From: CAYRXM01 sp964449465
Lineage (GTDB): Bacteria > Chloroflexota > Anaerolineae > JAFGEY01
Direction of reading: 5' to 3'
DNA length: 64,000 nucleotides
NCBI GenBank assembly: GCA_964449465.1
Contig: CAYVBK010000007.1
Location: 1-64,000, forward strand
Positions 7,849-15,103 of this stretch are shown here, piece after piece. The notes beneath the pieces are model-generated. The model worked only from the letters and a program-made list of their open reading frames with translations. It made no database searches and was not told the origin of the DNA. Within the stretch, counting starts at the first letter, position 1. Each line of letters opens with the position of its first letter. A program made the position numbers and the translations under genes.

Positions 7849-8277
7849 TTAGCCCGCCGCACACGCCGCACACAGGCCGGGCAGCGACAGGTGATCCAGG
7901 TCAACGGCAAAGCGGTATTGGTCGCGCAGATATTCGGCCCACGGCTGCATTTCTCGAGTCGAGATGCCGATGGCCTGGCCGCATTTTTTGCAGATCAGGT
8001 GGGTGTGGGGGCCGTGCAGTCCCAGCAACTCGTAGCGACGTTGTCCATCGCCACACTCCAGGCAGGCCACCAGCCCAAATTCTTGCAACAGGTCCAGGGT
8101 GCGGTACACGGTCGAAATGTCTACCGCCGCGCTGCGCATCTGGACGAGGGCAAAAATCTCTTCTGCCGTGGCCGTCCCATCAATCTGGTGCAGCGCCGAT
8201 AACACCATCTCGCGCTGCGGAGTCAGGCGCAGGCCCTGCTGCCGCAATTTTTGGATGAACAGCTCTTCACATGTCAT
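7849..8277 (-). CDS. Fur-family metalloregulator (Zur/Nur/Fur type)
   Basis: DNA-binding repressor of metal uptake. The winged helix covers about residues 10-80 (RLTPQREMVLSALHQIDG, then STVYRTLDLLQEFGLV). The dimerisation domain carries two CxxC pairs, CKKC (96-99) and CAAC (136-139), the structural zinc site, and a His-rich HGPHTH stretch before the first pair. It is the last gene of the cbiM-cbiN-cbiQ-cbiO operon, 27 bases after cbiO. A Nur-like palindrome lies at the operon promoter (10804-10819), so this protein most likely represses its own operon in response to nickel or cobalt. Fur, Zur and Nur cannot be separated by sequence alone. Confidence 0.9.
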   Translation of the reverse strand: MTCEELFIQKLRQQGLRLTPQREMVLSALHQIDGTATAEEIFALVQMRSAAVDISTVYRTLDLLQEFGLVACLECGDGQRRYELLGLHGPHTHLICKKCGQAIGISTREMQPWAEYLRDQYRFAVDLDHLSLPGLCAACAAG

Positions 8278-8304
8278 GCCCTGCTCCTTGTCTGCCCCGT
8301 CAGA

Positions 8305-9027
8305 TCAGGGCGTTTCCAGCCCGTGCTGCTCCATCAATGCCGCATCTTGCAGCAAATCCGCCGTGGCCCCGTCGGCGATCAATTGCCCCTGATCCAGCAA
8401 CACTGTGCGCGGGCAAAGCTCCCAGACCAGCCGCATATCATGGCTGGCGATCCACATGGTCTGCGGCAAGTCGCCCAGCAAACGAATCAGGCTGCGCCGC
8501 GCTCGCGGGTCCAGCCCGGCCGATGGCTCGTCCAGTACCAGAATGGGCGGCTCTATGGCCAGCACGGTGGCGATGGCAACACGTTTGCGTTCGCCCAGGC
8601 TGAGGTGATGTGGCATGCGCTCCTGGGCGCTGCTCATCCCGACGGCAGACAGGGCGCGCTCTACCCGCTTACGCACCTGGTCGGGCGAGCAGCCCATATG
8701 CAGCGGCCCAAAGGCCACATCATCAAACACGGTGGTGGAAAACAACTGATCGTCGGGGTTTTGAAAGACCAACCCCACCCGCGCCCGCGCCTGGCGAAGG
8801 GTGCGCGGGCCGATTTCGATGCCGTCTATGCGCACCAGTCCCTGTCCGCGCAAAATGCCGTTGAGGTGCAGAAACAGGGTAGATTTGCCGGCGCCGTTTG
8901 GCCCCACGGCAGCCACTTTTTCACCTGCGGCGATGCGCAGATTGATGTGGCTCAGCGCCGGCGGCCCGCCCGGATAGGCAAAGCACAGGTTTTGAATTTC
9001 GATCATCGGATGCGCGGTTGGGGTCAT
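8305..9027 (-). CDS. cbiO: Energy-coupling factor ABC transporter ATPase (CbiO)
   Basis: Nucleotide-binding subunit driving nickel or cobalt uptake. Walker A is GPNGAGKST, the Q-loop region is LVFQNPDDQLF, the signature is LSLGERKRVAIA (LSxGE variant), Walker B is ILVLDEPSAGLD, and the switch His is in IASHD. I start at ATG 9027 because it overlaps the cbiQ stop (ATGA at 9024-9027) and gives MTPTAHPMIEIQNLCFAYPGG. A longer frame to 9099 lies wholly inside cbiQ. The ordinary length of 240 residues supports this. Confidence 0.93.
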   Translation of the reverse strand: MTPTAHPMIEIQNLCFAYPGGPPALSHINLRIAAGEKVAAVGPNGAGKSTLFLHLNGILRGQGLVRIDGIEIGPRTLRQARARVGLVFQNPDDQLFSTTVFDDVAFGPLHMGCSPDQVRKRVERALSAVGMSSAQERMPHHLSLGERKRVAIATVLAIEPPILVLDEPSAGLDPRARRSLIRLLGDLPQTMWIASHDMRLVWELCPRTVLLDQGQLIADGATADLLQDAALMEQHGLETP

Positions 9028-9803
9028 GCGATCACTTGCCCCCAGATGGTGATGCCGATCAGGGCGGCGGCCCAGACCAGCCCCGCCCAGCCGTCGCACT
9101 GCTGCCAGTGCAGCCGTTGGAGCGGGCGAGTGGGTCCGCTCAGGCCGCGCGACAGCATGGCCGCATAGATGCGCTCGCTGCGCTCATAACTGCGGATGAA
9201 CAACGAGCCGATCATGTGGCCCAGCACCTCGATTCGCCAACGCACCGTCCTGCCCCGGCCTACCGAGCGCGCCTGACGTGCCGTCTGCAAGCGCATGGCT
9301 TCATCTACCAGCACGAACAGATAGCGGTACATGAACGACATAATGGTCACCAACACCGGCGGCACGCGCAGCAACTCGAGGGCCTGGAGCAGGCGGGTGA
9401 ACGGGGTTGTGGCCACCAGCAAGCCGCCGATCAGCACTGACAGCCAGACCTTGACCATCAGTACGGCAGCCAGCCGCAACCCCTGCGCCGTGATCGTCCA
9501 CTGCAAACTCCAAACCGCCGCGCTCCAGATAGGCCGGCCGGGCTGCGTAAAAGGCAGCGACAGTACGGCCATGCCCGCAAAAGGCAGCGCCGCCGCCGAC
9601 CGTTTGAACAGGTCGAGCGGAGAAATGCGCGCTGCGATCACCGCCAGTCCGGCCAGCCCGGCCAGCAGCAGCAGTGCCGGCCAGCCTTCGACCGGAACGG
9701 CGGTGACAGCGATGATAAAAGTCAGCGCGGCCAGCAGTTTGAGCCGCCCATCCAGGTGATGGATTAGACTGTCGCGATCTTGATACGGTTCCAGATACTT
9801 CAA
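9024..9803 (-). CDS. cbiQ: Energy-coupling factor transmembrane protein (CbiQ/EcfT)
   Basis: T component coupling the ATPase to the substrate-capture subunits. Starts MKYLEPYQDRDSLIHHLDGRLKLL, the standard EcfT opening with the DxRxK segment. Several hydrophobic segments follow, then the cytoplasmic coupling region with ARQARSVGRG and GSLFIRSYERSERIYAAMLSRG, the two Ala-Arg-Gly-type motifs that contact the ATPase. 259 residues is typical. It starts four bases before the stop of the PDGLE gene region and overlaps cbiO. Confidence 0.92.
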   Translation of the reverse strand: MKYLEPYQDRDSLIHHLDGRLKLLAALTFIIAVTAVPVEGWPALLLLAGLAGLAVIAARISPLDLFKRSAAALPFAGMAVLSLPFTQPGRPIWSAAVWSLQWTITAQGLRLAAVLMVKVWLSVLIGGLLVATTPFTRLLQALELLRVPPVLVTIMSFMYRYLFVLVDEAMRLQTARQARSVGRGRTVRWRIEVLGHMIGSLFIRSYERSERIYAAMLSRGLSGPTRPLQRLHWQQCDGWAGLVWAAALIGITIWGQVIA

Positions 9804-9807
9804 GTGA

Positions 9808-10128
9808 CTAGGCCTTTTTCCGGTCGAGCGGGTTTCTCTTGCGCATCATCCAGGCCAGCCCATACACCAGCCCGAACACAATCAGGGTGCCAAACAGCCC
9901 GGCAGTGATAGTGGCCAGCCTGTCATTGCCGATGCCTGGAAAAGCATAATCGGGTATGAGTTGATACGGCGCGTCTTGCTGCCGATCCAAAAAGCCCTGC
10001 TCCTCGGCCACCCGCTCCAGGCCATCGGGGTGTGGAGAAGCCAGTGGTGAAAAGAGCGTCACGACCAGGGCCAGCAGCAGGCCCCAGACCCACCAGTATT
10101 TTTTGAGCAGCGTTGATTCGTTCATCAT
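9808..10128 (-). CDS. PDGLE-domain accessory subunit of the Ni/Co transporter (CbiN-like)
   Basis: Small membrane protein of 106 residues with two hydrophobic segments, one near the N-terminus (about 11-30) and one near the C-terminus (about 72-95). Between them is HPDGLERVAEEQGF, the PDGLE motif that names this family. These proteins replace CbiN or NikN beside CbiM in many nickel/cobalt ECF systems and help load metal. It starts directly at the cbiM stop (TGA then ATG). Confidence 0.88.
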   Translation of the reverse strand: MMNESTLLKKYWWVWGLLLALVVTLFSPLASPHPDGLERVAEEQGFLDRQQDAPYQLIPDYAFPGIGNDRLATITAGLFGTLIVFGLVYGLAWMMRKRNPLDRKKA

Positions 10129-10773
10129 TCACCTCGCGCCGAATTCGAGTTGCAGCAGGTCCGGGCGTGCGGCACGCAGCAGGGTCAACACGGCCACCGT
10201 GATCAACCCCTCGCCGATGCCGATCAGGGCATGCACGCTGCCCATAGCCGGAATGACCAATCCCCACGGTGACGCTCCAGACACGGCCAGTTCGACCGCC
10301 GCCACCAGCGAGGCCGCCACTACCGAAAGCCAGGCCGCAGCAAATCCGGCCGCCAGCGGAGCCCATGTCTTGACCCCGGCTAGCCGCTTGATCCCGTTGT
10401 AGACGAACCAGGACAGCCAGACGCCGACCATAGCCATGTTGAAAATATTGGCCCCCATCGCGGCCAGGCCGCCATCTTGAAATAGCAAAGCCTGGACGGC
10501 CAGCACACTGGCGATGACCAGGGTGCCAGCCCACGGCCCCAGCAAAATGGCCGCCAGCGCGCCGCCCAGCAGGTGGCCCGATGTGCCGCCGGCTACCGTA
10601 AAGTTCATCATTTGCGCCGCAAAAATAAATGCCGCCGAAACGCCCATCAGCGGCACTTGACGCTCGTCCATCTCGCGGCTCACCCGCCGCACTGCATAGC
10701 CTACGCCGCCCGCCGCCGCCGCCCAGGTGATCACCGAAGTGGCCGTGTCGAGCAGCCCATCGGGAATGTGCAT
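10129..10773 (-). CDS. cbiM: Nickel/cobalt energy-coupling factor substrate-capture protein (CbiM)
   Basis: The S component. The mature protein must begin Met-His-Ile-Pro because its N-terminal amine and His2 bind the metal. The start chosen (10773) gives MHIPDGLLD, with AGGAGG six bases upstream. A longer reading to 10884 would destroy this site. Other family marks: FIFAAQMMNFTVAGGTSGHLLGG (His in the metal-site loop) and about six or seven membrane segments in 214 residues. First gene of the operon. CbiM and NikM are hard to tell apart and no cobalamin genes are nearby, so nickel is equally possible. Confidence 0.92.
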   Translation of the reverse strand: MHIPDGLLDTATSVITWAAAAGGVGYAVRRVSREMDERQVPLMGVSAAFIFAAQMMNFTVAGGTSGHLLGGALAAILLGPWAGTLVIASVLAVQALLFQDGGLAAMGANIFNMAMVGVWLSWFVYNGIKRLAGVKTWAPLAAGFAAAWLSVVAASLVAAVELAVSGASPWGLVIPAMGSVHALIGIGEGLITVAVLTLLRAARPDLLQLEFGAR

Positions 10774-10803
10774 TTGCTCCTCCTTGTTGTGTGTGATTGG
10801 TTG

Positions 10804-10819
10804 TTGCAATTGGTTGCAA
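10804..10819. promoter_or_regulatory. Nur-like operator upstream of cbiM
   Basis: TTGCAA-N4-TTGCAA, each half itself palindromic, between the -10 element and the ribosome-binding site of cbiM. The Nur box described for the nickel regulator of streptomycetes is a TTGCAA-N5-TTGCAA type repeat, so this is one base shorter. A site just downstream of -10 would block transcription. The fur-family gene in the same operon is the obvious binder. Confidence 0.6.
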
Positions 10820-10825
10820 AAACGA

Positions 10826-10855
10826 ATTATATCACAGAGAGGCAGGCAAATGCAA
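10826..10855 (-). promoter_or_regulatory. Sigma-70 type promoter of the cbiM operon
   Basis: Read on the minus strand: TTGCAT (10855-10850), 18-base spacer, TATAAT (10831-10826), about 50 bases ahead of the cbiM start and abutting the Nur-like box. Confidence 0.6.
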
Positions 10856-10880
10856 ACGGGGCGGGTGTCACAAGCTCTGG

Positions 10881-11300
10881 TCAAAGCTCCGAGTCGTACT
10901 GCCGCCGCCGTTTGGTCTCGCTGCGTTGTCGCTTGGCCTCCAGACGGCGCAAAACGGCGGTGTGAGAAGGGCGGGTGGAGCGGCGGCGGCGCGGAACCTG
11001 GGCGGCCTGGCGGATCAACTCGATCAACCGCTCCAAAGCATCCTGGCGGTTTTGCTCCTGAGAACGGAATCGGCGGGCGTCAATGATCAGCACGCCTTCT
11101 TGATTCACCCTGCGCCTGGCCAGGTGAATCAACCGGGCGCGCACCTCATCGGGCAGGGAAGGAGAGTGTTGGGCATCGAAAAAAAGCTGCACCGCCGTCG
11201 AGACCTTGTTGACATTTTGGCCGCCGGGACCCGAGGCGCGCACAAATTCGATGTGAATTTCGTCCTCGTCCAGAACAAGGGTGTCGTTGATCGGGATCAA
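10881..11300 (-). CDS. arfB: Alternative ribosome-rescue factor ArfB (peptidyl-tRNA hydrolase, YaeJ family)
   Basis: Releases peptides from ribosomes stalled without a stop codon. It has the class I release factor core with GPGGQNVNK (about residues 24-32; GGQ is the catalytic motif) but no codon-recognition domain. The C-terminus (about 105-139) is a strongly basic tail, RLEAKRQRSETKRRR, which in ArfB enters the empty mRNA channel. 139 residues is exactly the family size and excludes RF1/RF2. It abuts the VOC gene upstream on the same strand. Confidence 0.92.
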   Translation of the reverse strand: MIPINDTLVLDEDEIHIEFVRASGPGGQNVNKVSTAVQLFFDAQHSPSLPDEVRARLIHLARRRVNQEGVLIIDARRFRSQEQNRQDALERLIELIRQAAQVPRRRRSTRPSHTAVLRRLEAKRQRSETKRRRQYDSEL

Positions 11301-11756
11301 TCAGTCATTCTCCAACAGCTCCAGGATCAGGTCGAGCTGCGCCGCGGCATCTATGTAGGCATAGCGGCCGCCGGTATAATCGCCTTTTTGCGCCAGGGGC
11401 ATGCCCTCGGCCTCTAACGCGGCGACCTGATTGTCTATCCCCTTGATCTGAAAGGCGATATGATGCACGCCGGGGCCGTGCGTGTCCAGAAACTCTTGCC
11501 ATGTGCTTGGCCCGCCCACCGGCTCGATCAGTTCTAGAGAGAGATTTTCGAGTTGGAAAAAGGCCAGTTTGGCTTGTGCCGGGGTGGGCTGGCCCTGGTA
11601 GCGGGTATGCGCCTTGTCTTCGGCGTCGGTCAAAAACCAGTGCGGCGCATCCACACCAAACAGCCGGGCAAAAGCCTGCGCCGATTTTTCAATGTCTCGC
11701 ACAATCAGACCAATCTGGCAGACCTGCCTGCTTTTTAGTACGGGTTGATGGGACAT
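11301..11756 (-). CDS. VOC/glyoxalase-fold protein
   Basis: Two beta-alpha-beta-beta-beta modules of the vicinal oxygen chelate superfamily: QIGLIVRDIEKSAQAFARLFG opens the first and GVHHIAFQIKGIDNQVAALEAEGM the second. Possible metal ligands are an early Gln in QIGLIV, Glu in LSLELIEP, His in HHIAF and Glu in LILELLE. The pattern resembles methylmalonyl-CoA epimerases and lactoylglutathione lyases without settling on either. I use ATG 11756 because AGGAG lies six bases upstream. An ATG at 11762 is too close to it. The stop abuts the arfB start. Confidence 0.75.
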   Translation of the reverse strand: MSHQPVLKSRQVCQIGLIVRDIEKSAQAFARLFGVDAPHWFLTDAEDKAHTRYQGQPTPAQAKLAFFQLENLSLELIEPVGGPSTWQEFLDTHGPGVHHIAFQIKGIDNQVAALEAEGMPLAQKGDYTGGRYAYIDAAAQLDLILELLEND

Positions 11757-11831
11757 GTTCATCTCCTTGAAAATGGGTTTGCTGTGAAAATATCGAACAT
11801 GGTCAATTCGCTGATCGGAAAGTCATTTTAT

Positions 11832-12037
11832 CGCTGTCGAGACAAACACCGGACTTGGGCCGGCTCTTTCAGCCCGACGCTTGAGCGTTGGACCGGGCCG
11901 GCAGGATGCCGGTGTTCCTGAAATCGGGCTTGGGCCAATGCCGGTCGAGTGCATTCAGTAGAATGCTGTCGAGATCGGCTCTTTCGGCCCGACGCTTGAG
12001 CGTCGGGCCGGGCCGGCAAGATGCCGGTGTTCTGTTT
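11832..12037. repeat. Two copies of a GC-rich palindromic repeat
   Basis: Two related units, about 11832-11920 and 11963-12037. Each has GCTGTCGAGA, then CGGCTCTTTC, then a hairpin of the type GCCCGACGC-TTGA-GCGTCGGGC, then GGGCCGGCA(G/A)GATGCCGGTGTTC. The first copy has a mismatch in the hairpin arm and the second is perfect. The rest of 11763-12080 holds no recognisable gene. This looks like a REP/BIME-type intergenic element and could also act as a terminator for flanking units. Confidence 0.6.
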
Positions 12038-12079
12038 TTGTAGGATAAGATGGCGCAAGCATAGCACAGGCGGCATGGA

Positions 12080-12108
12080 TTGTCAAAATTGCGAAAACAT
12101 AGTAGAAT
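12080..12108 (+). promoter_or_regulatory. Promoter of the response regulator gene
   Basis: TTGTCA (12080-12085), 17-base spacer, TAGAAT (12103-12108), about 50 bases before the response regulator start. Confidence 0.5.
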
Positions 12109-12156
12109 ACAAGCCGATTGGACTGACAAAACCGGGGAATCAAAGGAGGTGCGGCT

Positions 12157-12888
12157 ACGGCACGGATATTAATAGTAGACGATGACCTAAGTGTTGCCAA
12201 TACCATTGATCGTTTGCTGCGCAGCCGCGGTTATGAAACAGTGGTCGTCCACAGCGGATGGGATGCCCTGCGAGCGGCCAAGATACAAAGCCCAGACCTG
12301 GTGATCCTGGACGTGATGATGCCCGGTCTGGATGGGATGCAGGTCTGCAAAAAGCTGCGCGACGATCCCAACACCGCTCATCTGCCGGTCATCTTTTTGA
12401 CCGCCAAAATGATGATGAATGACAAGATCGAAGGGTTTCAGGCCGGTGCCGACGATTATCTGACCAAGCCTTTTGATATTCAAGAGTTGTCTTTGAGGGT
12501 GCAGGCTGTTTTGCGGCGTTCTCAGCGCGGCAACGAGCCGACCGACAAGGATCAGGTTTTGGTGGCCGGAGACCTTGAACTCAACCCCAAGACGTTCCAG
12601 GTATCTACACCTTTTAATGTGGTGCAGTTGACTCCTGTCGAGTTTGAGTTGTTGTATCATCTGATGAAGCACAAGGGGCAGGTTTTTTCCAGCGAGCGGC
12701 TGTTGCACGAAATCTGGGGCTATCCCGAAGGCACCGGCGACCCGGCATTGGTGCGTATGCACATCCGCAATCTGCGCGCCAAGATCGAGCCGAACGACGC
12801 CAATGAGCCGGTTTTCATTCGCACGGTCAGCCGGCATGGCTATTTTATCAGCGATGAGCGGGTGGCAGGCGGGCAGGGCGGATGTTGA
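12157..12888 (+). CDS. OmpR/PhoB-type DNA-binding response regulator, apparent ACG start
   Basis: Two-component transcription factor. Receiver domain in residues 1-120: acidic pocket DDD (8-10), phospho-acceptor Asp52 in LVILDVMMPG, conserved Lys in FLTAK and KPF. Winged helix-turn-helix in about 140-240 with LTPVEFELLYHLMKHKGQVFSSERLL and RMHIRNLRAKIE. The reading frame is open from 12127 but has no ATG, GTG or TTG before 12214, and starting at 12214 would delete the first beta strand and the acidic pocket. AAAGGAGGT (12142-12150) sits at ideal spacing from ACG at 12157, which would give (M)ARILIVDDD, so ACG appears to stand where ATG is expected. No partner kinase is adjacent. The downstream gene overlaps by seven bases. 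Confidence 0.88.
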   Translation, partial: TARILIVDDDLSVANTIDRLLRSRGYETVVVHSGWDALRAAKIQSPDLVILDVMMPGLDGMQVCKKLRDDPNTAHLPVIFLTAKMMMNDKIEGFQAGADDYLTKPFDIQELSLRVQAVLRRSQRGNEPTDKDQVLVAGDLELNPKTFQVSTPFNVVQLTPVEFELLYHLMKHKGQVFSSERLLHEIWGYPEGTGDPALVRMHIRNLRAKIEPNDANEPVFIRTVSRHGYFISDERVAGGQGGC

Positions 12889-13310
12889 AACGCGGGCTGC
12901 TGCATCTGTTGATCAATGCGCTGGCCGTGTGGGCAACGGTCTACCTGGTGCCTGGCATCGAGGTGCTGCCCGACGGCCCGCAGTGGGCGGCCATCGTGGT
13001 ATTTGCCCTGATTCTGGGGCTGATCAATGCTCTGCTGCGGCCGCTGCTCAAGTTGCTGACCCTGCCGGTGCTAATTTTGACCCTGGGCCTGTTTTCGCTG
13101 CTGATCAATACGCTCACATTTTGGCTGGCCGCGATGGTGGGCGAGTATTTGCATGTCGGCTTTTATGTGCGCGGTTTTTGGGCCGCGTTTTTGGGCGCAT
13201 TGGTGGTCAGTGTGGTGAGCAGTGTGTTGAGCCTGCTGTTCCAGCCCGACCGGCATCCTCACTCCAAACCCAGGCTGCGCCCTCGTTCAGATCATTCGCG
13301 GCGGCATTGA
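12882..13310 (+). CDS. Phage-holin-family (PF04020-like) small membrane protein
   Basis: 142 residues, four hydrophobic segments (about 5-25, 32-55, 62-85, 96-120) separated by short loops, in the pattern of the mycobacterial-type putative holin family. Characteristic pieces are INALAVWATVYLVPGIEV and LGLINALLRPLLKLLTLPV. The biological role of this family is unknown despite the name. The start ATG overlaps the stop of the response regulator, so it is probably co-expressed with it. Confidence 0.75.
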   Translation: MLKRGLLHLLINALAVWATVYLVPGIEVLPDGPQWAAIVVFALILGLINALLRPLLKLLTLPVLILTLGLFSLLINTLTFWLAAMVGEYLHVGFYVRGFWAAFLGALVVSVVSSVLSLLFQPDRHPHSKPRLRPRSDHSRRH

Positions 13311-13365
13311 GCCGGGCAGCGTAATTCGGGCGGCAGATTTTACCAGGTCGGATACAAGAGTTATC

Positions 13366-13450
13366 GGGGCGGTGGCGGAATGGCAGACGCTGCGGACTTA
13401 AACTCCGCTGACCTTCGCCGGTCGTGTGGGTTCGACTCCCATCCGCCCCA
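13366..13450 (+). tRNA. tRNA-Leu (anticodon TAA)
   Basis: Class II tRNA with a variable arm. The acceptor stem GGGGCGG (13366-13372) pairs with CCGCCCC (13443-13449) and A is the discriminator. The anticodon stem GCGGA/TCCGC encloses the loop CTTAAAC, giving anticodon TAA (reads UUA/UUG). The T arm contains GGTTCGACTCC. CCA is not encoded. Confidence 0.95.
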
Positions 13451-13460
13451 TATCGTTTTT

Positions 13461-13516
13461 AACCCGTTTTCTGGCAAACCAACACCCTGTTTTGTTTGCT
13501 GAAAGCGGGTTTTTGA
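13461..13516 (+). terminator. Terminator after tRNA-Leu
   Basis: Long inverted repeat: AACCCGTTTTCTGGCAAAC (13461-13479) pairs, with one bulge and one G-U, with GTTTGCTGAAAGCGGGTT (13494-13511), followed by a T-run. It separates the tRNA from the FGGY kinase gene. Confidence 0.75.
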
Positions 13517-13546
13517 TTTTCATCAGTCGGTTCAGAGGAGGTGGCA

Positions 13547-15103
13547 ATGGGCGATCATATCCTGGCGATTGACCATGGCACGCAAAGTGTGCGCGCCATG
13601 ATTTTCGATTTGAGCGGCAATCTGGTGAGCAAAACCAAAGTTCAGGTCGAGCCGTATGTCTCGCCTCGCCCGGGATGGGCCGAACAGCGCCCCGAATACT
13701 ATTGGGAGAGCCTGTGTCAGGCCTGTCAGCAGCTCTGGCAGGAAACCAGTGTGCCTAAGGAGGCCATTGCCGGCGTTGCCCTGACCACCATGCGCAACAC
13801 TTCGATCTGCGTGGATGCGCAGGGACACTCGCTGCGCCCGGCCATCGTGTGGATGGATCAGCGGCGCACCGAAGGGTTGAAACCGGTGGGGGGGCTGTGG
13901 GGGCTGTCCTTTCGGCTGGCCAACATGACCGAGACGGTGGCCTATTTGCAGGCCGAAGCCGACTGCAACTGGATTCGACGTCATCAACCACAGATATGGG
14001 ACAAGACCCATAAATATCTTTATCTATCCGGTTATTTGACCTATCATCTGGTGGGTGATTTTGTGGATTCGGTGGCTTGCCAGGTGGGCTATGTGCCGTT
14101 TGATTACAAAGGGCTGTCTTGGGCCTCGCCGCTGAACTGGAAATGGGAGGCTGCGCCGGTAGATCGGGCCAAGCTGGTGCGGCTGGTCCCGCCGACCCAA
14201 CCTTTGGGGCAGATTTCGCGCGCCGCTGCCGAGGCTACCGGCATTCCGGCCGGGCTGCCGCTGATGGCCGCCGCCGCCGACAAGGCTTGCGAGGTGTTGG
14301 GCTGCGGCTGTGTCGAGCCGTATCTGGGCTGCCTGAGCTATGGCACAGCGGCGACGATCAATACCACGCACCACAAATATATCGAGGTGATTCCGCTCAT
14401 TCCGCCCTATCCCAGCGCGGTGCCTGGTGCGTATAGCCTGGAGATTCAGATTTATCGTGGTTTTTGGATGGTGAGTTGGTTCAAGCAGGAATTTGGCCTG
14501 GAAGAGCGGCAGCGGGCGGCCGAATTGGGCGTCGAAGCCGAGTTCTTGTTTGACGACCTGGTGAATCAGGTGCCGCCCGGCTCGATGGGCCTGATCTTGC
14601 AGCCGTATTGGTCGCCGGGCCTCAAACTGCCCGGCCCCGAGGCCAAAGGAGCGATGATCGGCTTTGGCGATGTGCATACACGGGCGCACATGTATCGCGC
14701 CATCATCGAAGGGCTGGCTTATGCTTTGCGCGAAGGTGCCGAGCGCACCAGCAGACGCTCCGGTGTGCCGATTCGCGAGATTCGAGTGGCTGGCGGGGGG
14801 TCGCAGAGCCGTGCGGCGATGCAGATTACCGCCGATGTGTTTGGTCTGCCGGCCGTGCGCCCGCACACCTATGAGGTGTCGGGGTTGGGCGCAGCCATGG
14901 ATGCCGCCGTCGGCCTCAAGCTACACACTGATTTTGGCACTGCCGCTCGCGAAATGACCCGTCATGGCGAGGTCTATGAACCCAACGAGCATGCGCGAGA
15001 CATTTACGAGCAGTTGTATCAGCGGGTATATCGCCAGATGTACACCAAATTGCGACCTTTGTATCAAGAAATTCGCGAAATTACGGGCTATCCGGCTCGT
15101 TGA
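13547..15103 (+). CDS. FGGY-family carbohydrate kinase
   Basis: ATP-dependent sugar or polyol kinase of the glycerol kinase/xylulokinase fold. The N-terminal domain opens HILAIDHGTQSVRAMIFD, the phosphate-1 loop, and has GWAEQRPEYYWES. The C-terminal domain has the adenosine-binding IRVAGGGSQSRAAMQITADVFG and EVSGLGAAMDAAVG (about residues 420-470). 518 residues is normal. ATG 13547 is preferred over GTG 13541, which lies inside the GAGGAGG Shine-Dalgarno. The substrate (xylulose, glycerol, erythritol or other) cannot be fixed. The 3' end overlaps the convergent membrane gene by 23 bases. Confidence 0.85.
   Translation: MGDHILAIDHGTQSVRAMIFDLSGNLVSKTKVQVEPYVSPRPGWAEQRPEYYWESLCQACQQLWQETSVPKEAIAGVALTTMRNTSICVDAQGHSLRPAIVWMDQRRTEGLKPVGGLWGLSFRLANMTETVAYLQAEADCNWIRRHQPQIWDKTHKYLYLSGYLTYHLVGDFVDSVACQVGYVPFDYKGLSWASPLNWKWEAAPVDRAKLVRLVPPTQPLGQISRAAAEATGIPAGLPLMAAAADKACEVLGCGCVEPYLGCLSYGTAATINTTHHKYIEVIPLIPPYPSAVPGAYSLEIQIYRGFWMVSWFKQEFGLEERQRAAELGVEAEFLFDDLVNQVPPGSMGLILQPYWSPGLKLPGPEAKGAMIGFGDVHTRAHMYRAIIEGLAYALREGAERTSRRSGVPIREIRVAGGGSQSRAAMQITADVFGLPAVRPHTYEVSGLGAAMDAAVGLKLHTDFGTAAREMTRHGEVYEPNEHARDIYEQLYQRVYRQMYTKLRPLYQEIREITGYPAR

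Noticed and set aside
10774..10880. Cobalamin or nickel riboswitch upstream of cbiM
   Set aside because: Only about 100 bases lie between cbiM and arfB and they contain a promoter and a palindrome. There is no B12-box-like sequence or room for a cobalamin aptamer.
11832..12037. CRISPR-like repeats
   Set aside because: Only two units, imperfect and without uniform spacers, and no cas genes. Better described as palindromic intergenic repeats.
13366..13450. tRNA gene as possible integration site of a mobile element
   Set aside because: No integrase and no duplicated 3' tRNA end was seen near either tRNA in the window.
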